A DNA stretch of 5,400 nt, taken from assembly GCA_030619435.1 (NCBI GenBank), contig JAUXBI010000128.1, positions 1 to 5,400 on the forward strand, in the 5' to 3' direction. The position numbers were made by a program, and so were the translations under genes. Positions 1 to 5,380 of this stretch are shown here, piece by piece (position 1 is the first letter of the stretch; every line of letters begins with the position of its first letter). The notes under the pieces were generated by a model. That model had not been told where the DNA came from and did no database searches. It saw nothing but the letters and a program-made list of their open reading frames with translations. The DNA is from Syntrophaceae bacterium. GTDB taxonomy: Bacteria; Desulfobacterota; Syntrophia; Syntrophales; UBA2210.

Positions 1-327
1 GCGGAAGATCTCGTCATACTCAGAGTGAGGGAAATTTCATCCTTTGCCGATTATTTTGTTATATGCAGCGGAAATTCAGACCGGCAAATACAGGGGCTTG
101 CCGATCATATCGGGCAGAAACTGAAAAAAGAGGGGATACTCCCCCTTGGAATCGAAGGAGAACGTTCCGGGAGTTGGATTCTGATGGATTATGGTGACGT
201 GATAATGCATATATTCTACAAACCCGTGAGAGAATTTTACGATATTGAGGGTTTGTGGTCGGATGCGCCTGCCATGTCCATCAAGGAATCTGTACAGGAA
301 CTGACTGTCCTCAATGATGATATGTGA
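1..327 (+). CDS. rsfS: Ribosome silencing factor RsfS (iojap/YbeB family), 5' end missing
   Basis: The gene is open from the first base, so its N-terminus lies left of the window; 108 codons are visible and it stops with TGA at 325-327. RsfS binds ribosomal protein L14 (uL14) on the large subunit and blocks joining with the small subunit, lowering translation in starvation or stationary phase. Visible family features, numbered from the first visible codon, are the opening AEDLVIL strand, the SSFADYFVICSG segment with SDRQ behind it (about 13-29), the IEGERSGSW and DYGDV segments (about 51-66) and REFYDIEGLWSDA (about 78-90). The domain is complete to its end; I estimate 10-20 residues are missing upstream. 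GTG at 25 could act as a start but would cut the first conserved strand, so it is rejected. It overlaps comF by 14 nt, suggesting one mRNA and coupled translation. Family assignment is secure. Confidence 0.95.
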   Translation, partial: AEDLVILRVREISSFADYFVICSGNSDRQIQGLADHIGQKLKKEGILPLGIEGERSGSWILMDYGDVIMHIFYKPVREFYDIEGLWSDAPAMSIKESVQELTVLNDDM

Positions 328-1048
328 AGCGAAAAAAATGGTTTCCGGTTTTGCCGACATACTGTTTCCCCCGGAGTGTCCGGCATGCGGAACTGTCCTG
401 ATCGCCGGCGGAGAACAGCCCTTCTGTTCCGAATGCCTCTCCACAATAAATTTTATAACCTCTCCCCTGTGCACCTCCTGCGGTCTGCCATTTACAGAAG
501 CTGGTGGAGCAAATCATCTCTGCGAAGACTGTATTCTGTCGAGCCCTCCCTTTTCCATGGCCAGGGCGTTGGGAAAATATGAGGAAACTCTGCTGGACGT
601 CATCCATCTGTTCAAGTATCATAGAAAGATATCAGTTGGAGAAACACTGGGAAGGATGATGGCAAAAACCAGTTACGACTCCCTCGCGATAGGGGATTAT
701 TCGCTGATCATGCCCGTTCCTCTTCATCCGAAAAGATTGAGGGAACGGGGGTTTAACCAGTCTCTTATTCTTGCGAGACAGATATCGAAAATGTTTTCCA
801 TTCCCCTTGATTTTATCACTCTCAGGAGAAAGATCCGTACCGAGGCGCAGGTCAACCTCTCAAGGCAGAAAAGATCGGCAAATGTAAGGGGCGCCTTTGA
901 AGTAACCGGTCGAAACGGAATCGAAGGCAAAAAGATATTGCTGATAGATGACGTCTATACCACAGGCAGCACGGCGAAGGAGTGTTCTGAAATATTGATG
1001 AAAAACGGCGCAGAAGAGGTGGCCGTGCTTACTCTGGCAAGGGCATGA
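314..1048 (+). CDS. comF: ComF family protein (zinc ribbon plus phosphoribosyltransferase)
   Basis: A 244-residue ComF-type protein. The N-terminus carries eight cysteines in four CxxC pairs (C22/C25, C38/C41, C53/C56, C70/C73), forming a double zinc-ribbon-like region. The C-terminal part is a type I phosphoribosyltransferase fold: PVPLHPKRLRERGFNQ at 134-149, and the PRPP-binding loop ILLIDDVYTTGST at 208-220 with the paired acidic residues D212/D213. Family members are linked to DNA uptake in naturally competent bacteria (ComFC, GntX/YhgH), but most are uncharacterised, so the substrate is unknown and competence is not shown by this window. Starts at 314 and 317 overlap rsfS. ATG at 338 gives MVSGFADILFPPECPACG, closer to the usual length before the first cysteine, so the true start could be 338. 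No strong Shine-Dalgarno decides this; AGGAA at 296-300 is distant. The end lies 17 nt before the preferred rfaE2 start. Confidence 0.93.
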   Translation: MMICEAKKMVSGFADILFPPECPACGTVLIAGGEQPFCSECLSTINFITSPLCTSCGLPFTEAGGANHLCEDCILSSPPFSMARALGKYEETLLDVIHLFKYHRKISVGETLGRMMAKTSYDSLAIGDYSLIMPVPLHPKRLRERGFNQSLILARQISKMFSIPLDFITLRRKIRTEAQVNLSRQKRSANVRGAFEVTGRNGIEGKKILLIDDVYTTGSTAKECSEILMKNGAEEVAVLTLARA

Positions 1049-1055
1049 CACAAAA

Positions 1056-1060
1056 AGAGG
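1056..1060 (+). promoter_or_regulatory. Ribosome binding site deciding the rfaE2 start
   Basis: AGAGG sits 5 nt before ATG at 1066 and is the best Shine-Dalgarno match near the two in-frame ATG codons. It favours 1066 over 1045, whose upstream bases (end of comF) offer no comparable match. Confidence 0.6.
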
Positions 1061-1065
1061 TACCT

Positions 1066-1569
1066 ATGGACAAGATATTATCCAGAGAGAATTTGAGGGA
1101 GAGGATTGAAACGCTCAGAGGAGCGGGGAAGAAAGTTGTTTTCACCAACGGCTGTTTTGACATCCTTCATATCGGCCACGTAAAATACCTCAACCGGGCA
1201 AAGGGGCTGGGTGACATCCTGGTTCTTGCCCTTAACAGCGACTCATCAGTAAAATCCATAAAGGGACCATCGAGGCCTGTTGTCCCCCAGAATGAAAGGG
1301 CATATATAATGGCGTCCCTCGATATGGTGGATTATGTAACCATATTTGATGAGGAGACCCCTCTTGAACTGATAGAGTATATCGACCCCGACATCCTGGT
1401 TAAGGGGGGAGACTGGAATGAAGGCACTGTTGTCGGACGCGAATCGGTGGAAAAGAGAGGCGGGAAAGTCGTCATTATTCCACAATTCAACGAATCTTCA
1501 ACGAACTCCCCGGCATCAACAACAAATATACTAAAAAAAATAATAAATGCCTATAAAGGCGATAAGTAG
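1066..1569 (+). CDS. rfaE2: D-glycero-beta-D-manno-heptose 1-phosphate adenylyltransferase
   Basis: A 167-residue cytidylyltransferase-fold enzyme that uses ATP to turn D-glycero-beta-D-manno-heptose 1-phosphate into ADP-heptose plus pyrophosphate, the activated precursor of the lipopolysaccharide inner core. It equals the C-terminal half of fused HldE; the sugar kinase half is absent here and is presumably a separate gene elsewhere. Visible motifs are VVFTNGCFDILHIGH at 24-38 with the nucleotide-binding HIGH signature (35-38), ALNSD followed by SVKSIKGPSRP, ILVKGGDW, and a C-terminal STTNILKKI matching the usual STTxII end. The start at 1066 is chosen because AGAGG (1056-1060) lies 5 nt upstream and MDKILSRE matches the usual family opening. 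An in-frame ATG at 1045 overlaps the comF stop as ATGA and would add seven residues. Either way it is probably translated from the rsfS-comF mRNA. An A8 run lies near the 3' end. Confidence 0.94.
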   Translation: MDKILSRENLRERIETLRGAGKKVVFTNGCFDILHIGHVKYLNRAKGLGDILVLALNSDSSVKSIKGPSRPVVPQNERAYIMASLDMVDYVTIFDEETPLELIEYIDPDILVKGGDWNEGTVVGRESVEKRGGKVVIIPQFNESSTNSPASTTNILKKIINAYKGDK

Positions 1570-1575
1570 TTTTTT
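1549..1575 (+). terminator. Weak intrinsic terminator candidate at the rfaE2 end
   Basis: GCCT (1549-1552) and AGGC (1557-1560) form a 4-bp stem with loop ATAA, extendable by one T-G wobble. A run of six T (1570-1575) follows, and A8 (1533-1540) lies upstream and could pair with the T-run in a longer imperfect hairpin. The rfaE2 stop codon falls between stem and T-run. The stem is short and the T-run begins 9 nt after it, so termination would be weak; position at the operon boundary just before a promoter-like sequence is the main support. Confidence 0.3.
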
Positions 1576-1576
1576 C

Positions 1577-1605
1577 TTTACAAAAACATCTGCATTGTAT
1601 ATATG
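1577..1605 (+). promoter_or_regulatory. Candidate sigma70-type promoter for dksA
   Basis: TTTACA (1577-1582, 5 of 6 matches to TTGACA) is followed after 17 nt by TATATG (1600-1605) within a TATATAT tract. The expected transcription start is about 1612, leaving a leader of roughly 30 nt before the dksA ATG. The spacing and location in a 72-nt intergenic gap support it; the -10 box is imperfect. Confidence 0.45.
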
Positions 1606-1641
1606 GGTTCATTCAATTTAGGAAAGCGGAGACAAACATAA

Positions 1642-2004
1642 ATGACACCGGACCAACTCGAATATTTCAGGGATCTGTTCACACAGAGAATAGAAGGTTT
1701 ATTGGGCGAAGCGGGCAAAACCGTTTCCGAAATGACCGGGGGCACGGAAAGCTTTCCCGACGTAACAGACAGGGCATCCCAGGAATCCGACAGGAACTTT
1801 GAACTGAGGATCAGGGACAGGGAGAGAAAGCTGGTAAAAAAATTGAGTGAGGCCCTCCAGCGCATTGATGACGGCACCTTTGGAATATGCAAGGTATGCG
1901 GGAAAGATATCTCCGAAAAAAGATTGATGGCGCGCCCGATTACCACCCTCTGTATAGGCTGCAAGACAAAGCAGGAAGAACAGGAAAAACAGAGAGGGGA
2001 ATAA
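1642..2004 (+). CDS. dksA: RNA polymerase-binding transcription factor DksA
   Basis: A 120-residue DksA/TraR family protein. DksA inserts its coiled coil into the secondary channel of RNA polymerase and, with ppGpp, reprogrammes initiation at rRNA and amino-acid promoters in the stringent response. Visible parts are a helical N-terminus (about 1-35), the coiled-coil tip motif DVTDRA (40-45) with the key residues D40, D43 and A45, a charged helix containing RIRDRERKLVKK (56-67), and a complete zinc finger C83-x2-C86 / C104-x2-C107. All four cysteines are present, so this is a zinc-binding rather than a cysteine-less paralogue. It is shorter than the 151-residue E. coli protein, mainly at the N-terminus, which fits deltaproteobacterial members as I recall them. 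CGGAG (1627-1631) lies 10 nt before the ATG. It probably has its own promoter in the preceding gap. Assignment as DksA rather than another TraR-like protein rests on the intact tip motif. Confidence 0.93.
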   Translation: MTPDQLEYFRDLFTQRIEGLLGEAGKTVSEMTGGTESFPDVTDRASQESDRNFELRIRDRERKLVKKLSEALQRIDDGTFGICKVCGKDISEKRLMARPITTLCIGCKTKQEEQEKQRGE

Positions 2005-2014
2005 GCCCCTGCTC
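1992..2014 (+). other. Hairpin spanning the dksA stop codon
   Basis: AGGGG (1995-1999) pairs with CCCCT (2006-2010) around a 6-nt loop that contains part of the TAA stop. GAG (1992-1994) can add three pairs with CTC (2012-2014) across one bulged G. No T-run follows, so it does not look like an intrinsic terminator; it could protect the 3' end of the message or be chance. Confidence 0.3.
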
Positions 2015-2096
2015 ACGCCCCAACCGCTCTGAGGATACTACACCTCTCTTACCCTTGAAAACAGCATACCATAGCAGATTCTAAAACTTTTCCTGA

Positions 2097-2120
2097 AGGC
2101 ATGCGGAGACATCCATGCCT
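2097..2120. repeat. 7-bp inverted repeat in the priA leader
   Basis: AGGCATG (2097-2103) and CATGCCT (2114-2120) are perfect inverted copies separated by 10 nt, ending 31 nt before the priA start. The rest of the 147-nt gap (2005-2151) shows no convincing promoter: TTGAAA at 2055-2060 has no good -10 partner. The dyad could be an operator or an mRNA leader hairpin; function is unknown. Confidence 0.4.
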
Positions 2121-2139
2121 CTATACCGTAAAAATCGAC

Positions 2140-2144
2140 AAGGA
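2140..2144 (+). promoter_or_regulatory. Ribosome binding site deciding the priA start
   Basis: AAGGA lies 7 nt before ATG at 2152, the ideal distance. The earlier in-frame ATG at 2101 has only GAAGG (2095-2099) immediately in front of it, too close to work. This sets the start at 2152. Confidence 0.75.
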
Positions 2145-2151
2145 ATGCCCG

Positions 2152-4572
2152 ATGTATATCAATGTAGCTGTAAGCATACCATCGGCAAAACCATTCACCT
2201 ACGCCGTGCCGGATGGAATGGAAAATCAGATAGCTATCGGCAAGCGAGTCCTCGTGCCATTCGGCAAGAGGAAAGTGACAGGCTATATCGTCGGATCAAC
2301 TCCCTCAACAGAAATTAAATCCGTTAAAAACATTATTGAACTGCTGGACACGGAGCCGCTTTTCAACGCGGAAGATCTTGAATTCTACCGGTGGACATCG
2401 GATTATTATATGCACCCACTCGGAAAAACTCTGAAGGCATCTCTTCCGGGCGGGATAGATATGGAGAGCAATCTGTGGGTCTCCCTCTCCGATAATCGAA
2501 AGATGGAAGCGGATGGCTTGTCCGACGCGCAGCGCGGGATAATCGGAACATTGAACGAGCATCCCAAGGGCCTTTCTGCGGACAAACTGAAAAAAGACAC
2601 CGGAAGAAAAAATATTCTTGATGATCTCAGAAAACTTCAATCCCTGAATTATGTGAGCCTGGAAGACAGAATCAGGAAGGCTGATGTAAAAAAGAAGACA
2701 GAAAAAAGAATAAAGCTGACATCTCCCTTCCCCACAGAAATCAAATTAACCGAAAAACAGGGACATATCCGTGATTTTTTAGAAAAGCACGGTGAGGTCG
2801 ACTTATCATCCCTCCGCGAGGAATTCAAAAATGTTCAGGCCACGATAAAAAGGATGGAAACAAAAGGCCTGGTACATATGTCCACAAGGGAGATCTACAG
2901 AAGCCCGGGTAAAACCCCTCACATCGGAAAGCAGAACTCACACATAATCTTGAATAACGAACAGACGGCAGCTCTCGATGAAATAATCCCCGGAATAAAA
3001 TCCCGCAAGTATTTTCCCTGTTTGCTCCACGGGGTCACAGGAAGCGGGAAGACCGAAGTGTATCTCAGGGCGATAGAAGAAACCGTCAAATTGGGCGGCA
3101 GTGCCATCTACCTCGTACCGGAGATAAGCCTGACACCACAGCTTTTGAGCCGGATACGAAACAGATTTGACGAAACCGTGATCGCGATACTGCACAGCGG
3201 TATCGGAAGAAGCACGAAATATGATGAATGGCGGAGGATACAAAAAGGCGAAGCCAGGATTGTCATAGGAGCAAGATCGGCCGTATTCGCCCCGGTCAGG
3301 GATCTGCGCCTCATTGTGGTCGATGAAGAACATGATTCCTCATACAAACAGGATGATCATCTCGCGTACAACGCGCGTGATCTGGCGATAGTAAGGGCAA
3401 AACAGAGATCGGCAACGGTGATTCTAGGTTCAGCGACACCCGGCATCCAGACATACTTCAACACAAAAAACAAAAATTTCAAGCTCCTCGAGCTGCCGAA
3501 GCGGGTGGAAGGAAGGGAGCTTCCCCGTGTCGATATTATTGACATGAAAAAAGAAGGCGGAGGATCAGGGAAAAACGCGCCCATTTTCTCCCGACCACTT
3601 ATAGATGCTATCCGCGATACGCTTGACACCGGAAAACAGACGCTCCTTTTTCTGAACAGACGAGGATTTCATACCTTTCTCTATTGCCTCGACTGCGGCT
3701 ATATATTCAAATGCCTTAATTGCTCCGTCCCCATGACACACCACAGAAACGACAATTCTCTTCGATGCCACTACTGCAACTTTCGCGTAAAAGCCCCTCC
3801 GGTATGTCCCTCATGCGGGGGTTCCCGCATAAACAGTTATGGCATGGGTACCGAGAGAGTGGAGGAGGAAATAACAACACTGTTCCCCGGCGCGAGGGTA
3901 AAGAGGATGGACAGTGATTCCACCTCAAAAAAGGGGGCATACGAAAAAATCCTCAAATCCCTCGACAGAGGCGAGATAGATATCCTTGTGGGAACACAGA
4001 TGATCACAAAAGGTCATGATTTCCCCGGGGTCACACTGGTCGGGGTCGTATCAGCGGATAACTCCCTGAACATTCCCGATTTCAGGGCTGCGGAAAAGAC
4101 CTTCCAGGTACTGACACAGGTTGCGGGCAGAGGGGGAAGAGGAGATTCGCCGGGAAGGGTTATCATACAGACCTTCAACCCTGATAACTACGCCATAACG
4201 CGGTCCCGGGAGTACAACTATACCAGTTTCTACGATGACGAGATTCAAACGCGCCGGGAACTTGGCTATCCGCCATTCAGCCGTATGGTGAACCTTACAA
4301 TATCAGCTACAAATGAAACCCGGATCACCGGCTGTGTCAAAAAGCTGAACACCATTGCCAGAAATCTTGCCCGGCAGGCAGGAGGAAATATCTCTGTGCT
4401 GGGACCCGCGGAGGCCCCCCTGTCCAGAGTTAAGGGCCGTTACCGGTGGCACATGCTCCTCAAGGGAAACAACATAAAAGCCCTGCACGCCCTGGCCGGC
4501 AATATACTGGCAAACACCAGCGAACCCGGCCTGCGTATCAGGGTCGATGTGGACCCTGTGAATTTTATGTAG
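2152..4572 (+). CDS. priA: Primosomal protein N' (replication restart helicase PriA)
   Basis: An 806-residue superfamily 2 3'-to-5' DNA helicase that recognises abandoned replication forks and D-loops and reloads the replisome through the other primosome proteins. In order: an N-terminal 3'-DNA-binding domain opening MYINVAVSIP and containing VPFGKRKVTGYIVG; a charged, Lys-rich winged-helix region (about 120-270); helicase lobe 1 with Walker A GVTGSGKT (294-301) and DEEH (391-394); an inserted zinc region with eight cysteines (512, 515, 521, 524, 539, 542, 552, 555); helicase lobe 2 with GTQMITKGHDFP (614-625) and QVAGRGGRG (656-664); and a C-terminal domain with ELGYPPFSR and the final DVDPVNFM. 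All catalytic and metal-binding residues are present, so it should be active. It is longer than E. coli PriA (732) and close to Bacillus length. One oddity is G661 where motif VI usually reads QVAGRAGR. An upstream ATG at 2101 lacks a usable ribosome site. Confidence 0.97.
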   Translation: MYINVAVSIPSAKPFTYAVPDGMENQIAIGKRVLVPFGKRKVTGYIVGSTPSTEIKSVKNIIELLDTEPLFNAEDLEFYRWTSDYYMHPLGKTLKASLPGGIDMESNLWVSLSDNRKMEADGLSDAQRGIIGTLNEHPKGLSADKLKKDTGRKNILDDLRKLQSLNYVSLEDRIRKADVKKKTEKRIKLTSPFPTEIKLTEKQGHIRDFLEKHGEVDLSSLREEFKNVQATIKRMETKGLVHMSTREIYRSPGKTPHIGKQNSHIILNNEQTAALDEIIPGIKSRKYFPCLLHGVTGSGKTEVYLRAIEETVKLGGSAIYLVPEISLTPQLLSRIRNRFDETVIAILHSGIGRSTKYDEWRRIQKGEARIVIGARSAVFAPVRDLRLIVVDEEHDSSYKQDDHLAYNARDLAIVRAKQRSATVILGSATPGIQTYFNTKNKNFKLLELPKRVEGRELPRVDIIDMKKEGGGSGKNAPIFSRPLIDAIRDTLDTGKQTLLFLNRRGFHTFLYCLDCGYIFKCLNCSVPMTHHRNDNSLRCHYCNFRVKAPPVCPSCGGSRINSYGMGTERVEEEITTLFPGARVKRMDSDSTSKKGAYEKILKSLDRGEIDILVGTQMITKGHDFPGVTLVGVVSADNSLNIPDFRAAEKTFQVLTQVAGRGGRGDSPGRVIIQTFNPDNYAITRSREYNYTSFYDDEIQTRRELGYPPFSRMVNLTISATNETRITGCVKKLNTIARNLARQAGGNISVLGPAEAPLSRVKGRYRWHMLLKGNNIKALHALAGNILANTSEPGLRIRVDVDPVNFM
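4539..4566 (+). terminator. Terminator-like hairpin inside the priA 3' end
   Basis: CAGGGTC (4539-4545) and GACCCTG (4552-4558) form a perfect 7-bp stem with a 6-nt loop, followed after four bases by TTTT (4563-4566), just before the priA stop at 4570-4572. The form resembles an intrinsic terminator with a weak T-tract. The stem also encodes the conserved VDVDP residues of PriA, so coding constraint may explain part of it. No other terminator is visible in 4573-4671. Confidence 0.35.
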
Positions 4573-4634
4573 AGAAAACCTATCCTTACAATTCAATATT
4601 AATAACCTCATTTGATAGTGATGCCTTACCAGCC

Positions 4635-4673
4635 TATTGACATATCCTATTTGGTATAGTACATTATTGACAT
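4635..4673 (+). repeat. 9-bp direct repeat flanking the -10 region
   Basis: TATTGACAT occurs exactly at 4635-4643 and 4665-4673, a period of 30 bp or about three helical turns. The first copy contains the -35 box and the second includes the A and T of the toxin start codon. It could be a pair of binding sites for the antitoxin on one face of the helix; chance cannot be excluded in A+T-rich DNA. Confidence 0.4.
4637..4665 (+). promoter_or_regulatory. Promoter region of the toxin-antitoxin module
   Basis: Two overlapping readings exist. A perfect -35 TTGACA (4637-4642) is 17 nt from TACATT (4660-4665, 4 of 6), predicting a start at about 4672, which is the toxin ATG itself. Alternatively TGGTATAGT (4652-4660) is a good extended -10 (TG-n-TATAGT), predicting a start near 4667. 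Both give a leader of about 0-5 nt. The region is A+T rich and is where an autoregulating antitoxin would be expected to bind. Confidence 0.5.
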
Positions 4674-4953
4674 GTGGGAGATATACGAACATCATTCTTT
4701 AGTCAGAAAGCTGGGGAAGCTACCTGCCGAAATCCTGAAACGGTACGAAAAATGGAAGGATATTGTTGGTATTTCCGGGCCTGAAGGTCTGATGTTGATT
4801 AAGGGGTTTCATGACGAATCCCTCAAAGGACAATGGAAGGGATTCCGGTCATCACGATTAGGTGGACAGCATAGACTTATTTACAAAATAGAGAATAAGA
4901 AGCTGTACGTAAAGGTGTTAGAGATAACTCCTCACGATTACAGGAGGAAATGA
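4672..4953 (+). CDS. RelE-superfamily toxin of a type II toxin-antitoxin module
   Basis: A 93-residue basic protein of the RelE/ParE superfamily, nearest to the RelE/StbE, YafQ or HigB-like mRNA interferases, which cut mRNA on the ribosome and halt growth. The opening MWEIYEHH, the helical KLGKLPAEILKRYEKWKDI (13-31), GLMLIKGFHDESLKGQWKGFRSSRL (39-63), the strand QHRLIYKI (66-73) and the end ITPHDYRR (85-92) fit remembered members closely. Candidate catalytic or RNA-contacting residues are K52, K56, R59, R62, R68, H88 and Y90, by analogy with RelE and YoeB; they are not tested. No Shine-Dalgarno lies in the 20 nt before the ATG, so translation is likely leaderless or weak. It ends 1 nt before the antitoxin gene, and its final codons form that gene's ribosome site. 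The exact toxin subfamily cannot be fixed from sequence reading alone, and DNA gyrase poisoning (ParE type) is less likely but possible. Confidence 0.85.
   Translation: MWEIYEHHSLVRKLGKLPAEILKRYEKWKDIVGISGPEGLMLIKGFHDESLKGQWKGFRSSRLGGQHRLIYKIENKKLYVKVLEITPHDYRRK
4942..4947 (+). promoter_or_regulatory. Perfect Shine-Dalgarno of the antitoxin gene
   Basis: AGGAGG lies 7 nt before the antitoxin ATG at 4955 and is built from the last two Arg codons of the toxin. It is the strongest ribosome site in the window and contrasts with the absent one at the toxin start, which would favour antitoxin synthesis. Confidence 0.85.
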
Positions 4954-4954
4954 A

Positions 4955-5215
4955 ATGGAAAATTACAGAAAGGCAAAAAAGACTATCGATGTCTCCGTAG
5001 GTGAATCGGTCAGAATCATGCGTGAGCTCCAGGAACTGAGCCAATCTGCCCTTGCTGCACTTACTGGTATTCCTCAGCCCACCATCTCGGGAATCGAGAA
5101 CGATAGAATCAACATCGGTGTAGAAAGAGCTAAGGCCCTGGCAAGAGCTCTCAAATGTCATCCTGCTGTTCTTGTTTTCCCCGGCTGGAAGCTCAAAGAT
5201 TCGGCCGCTGCCTAG
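4955..5215 (+). CDS. XRE-family helix-turn-helix antitoxin
   Basis: An 86-residue protein with a Cro/C1-type (XRE, HTH_3) DNA-binding domain covering about 16-75. The helix-turn-helix is visible as SQSALAALTGIPQPTISGIE (29-48), with the recognition helix around PQPTISGIEN and then INIGVERAKALARALKCHPAVLVFPGW. Placed directly after a RelE-type toxin, it is most likely the antitoxin: it should bind and neutralise the toxin and repress the shared promoter, with toxin-antitoxin complex adding to repression. Toxin-first order resembles higBA and related RelE-XRE pairs. The protein is nearly all HTH domain, with about 15 residues on each side, so the toxin-binding surface must lie in these short tails or on the domain itself. 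The 1-nt gap to the toxin implies co-transcription. No separate antitoxin promoter was found inside the toxin gene. That it is an antitoxin rather than an unrelated regulator is inferred from position. Confidence 0.85.
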   Translation: MENYRKAKKTIDVSVGESVRIMRELQELSQSALAALTGIPQPTISGIENDRINIGVERAKALARALKCHPAVLVFPGWKLKDSAAA

Positions 5216-5310
5216 CGCTTAGCTTCACATTTAGCCCGACGGATCGGCCCTTTCGACATCCGGGAGAAATCTTGTTTTGTAATTAGGGTCTCCTGAAAAA
5301 GTAAAATACC

Positions 5311-5339
5311 TTGACAATATAATGGGTTACGTGTATATT
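5311..5339 (+). promoter_or_regulatory. Strong sigma70-type promoter at the right edge
   Basis: A perfect TTGACA (5311-5316) is followed after exactly 17 nt by TATATT (5334-5339, 5 of 6). The predicted transcription start is about 5346. It is the best promoter match in the window. A perfect TATAAT also occurs at 5318-5323 but is too close to TTGACA to pair with it and has no good -35 of its own. Confidence 0.65.
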
Positions 5340-5348
5340 TTGAGGTAA
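5327..5348. repeat. Imperfect dyad centred on the -10 box
   Basis: TTACGT (5327-5332) and AGGTAA (5343-5348) are inverted copies with 5 of 6 matches, centred at about 5337 over the -10 hexamer and reaching the expected start site. This is a typical place for a repressor operator. The arms are short, so chance is possible. Confidence 0.3.
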
Positions 5349-5380
5349 TTGGTGCCCGGAAAATGATCTATGGGGGCCAA
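5349..5380 (+). other. Leader hairpin with a start codon in its loop
   Basis: On the predicted transcript, 5349-5358 (TTGGTGCCCG) pairs with 5371-5380 (TGGGGGCCAA) with seven Watson-Crick pairs, two G-U pairs and one G-G mismatch. The 12-nt loop contains ATG 5363 behind a GGAAA-like ribosome site. Such a hairpin directly at the 5' end could limit translation; whether it does depends on which frame is the real gene. Confidence 0.35.

Noticed and set aside
76..622. Long - strand open frames under rsfS and comF
   Set aside because: Both + strand genes have family-specific motifs through this stretch; the antisense frames have none and no ribosome sites that stand out.
1699..2016. - strand open frame across dksA with a hydrophobic start
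   Set aside because: The apparent hydrophobic segment is the antisense of the Lys/Glu-rich dksA tail, a common artefact.
2101..2151. N-terminal extension of PriA from ATG 2101
   Set aside because: The ribosome site is too close, the extra residues do not resemble PriA, and ATG 2152 has AAGGA at 7 nt and the family's typical opening MYINVAV.
2938..3333. 131-codon open frame on the - strand inside priA
   Set aside because: It is antisense to the Walker A to DEEH region of PriA, whose sequence is fully explained by the helicase.
4303..4695. 130-codon open frame on the - strand across the priA 3' end and the following gap
   Set aside because: It lies opposite clearly conserved priA codons and reads as low-plausibility protein with no recognisable domain.
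4863..4911. Separate antitoxin promoter inside the toxin gene (TGGACA or TTTACA as -35)
   Set aside because: Neither hexamer has an acceptable -10 at 16-18 nt.
5236..5247. CCGA/TCGG stem as terminator after the antitoxin
   Set aside because: Only four base pairs and no T-run follows.
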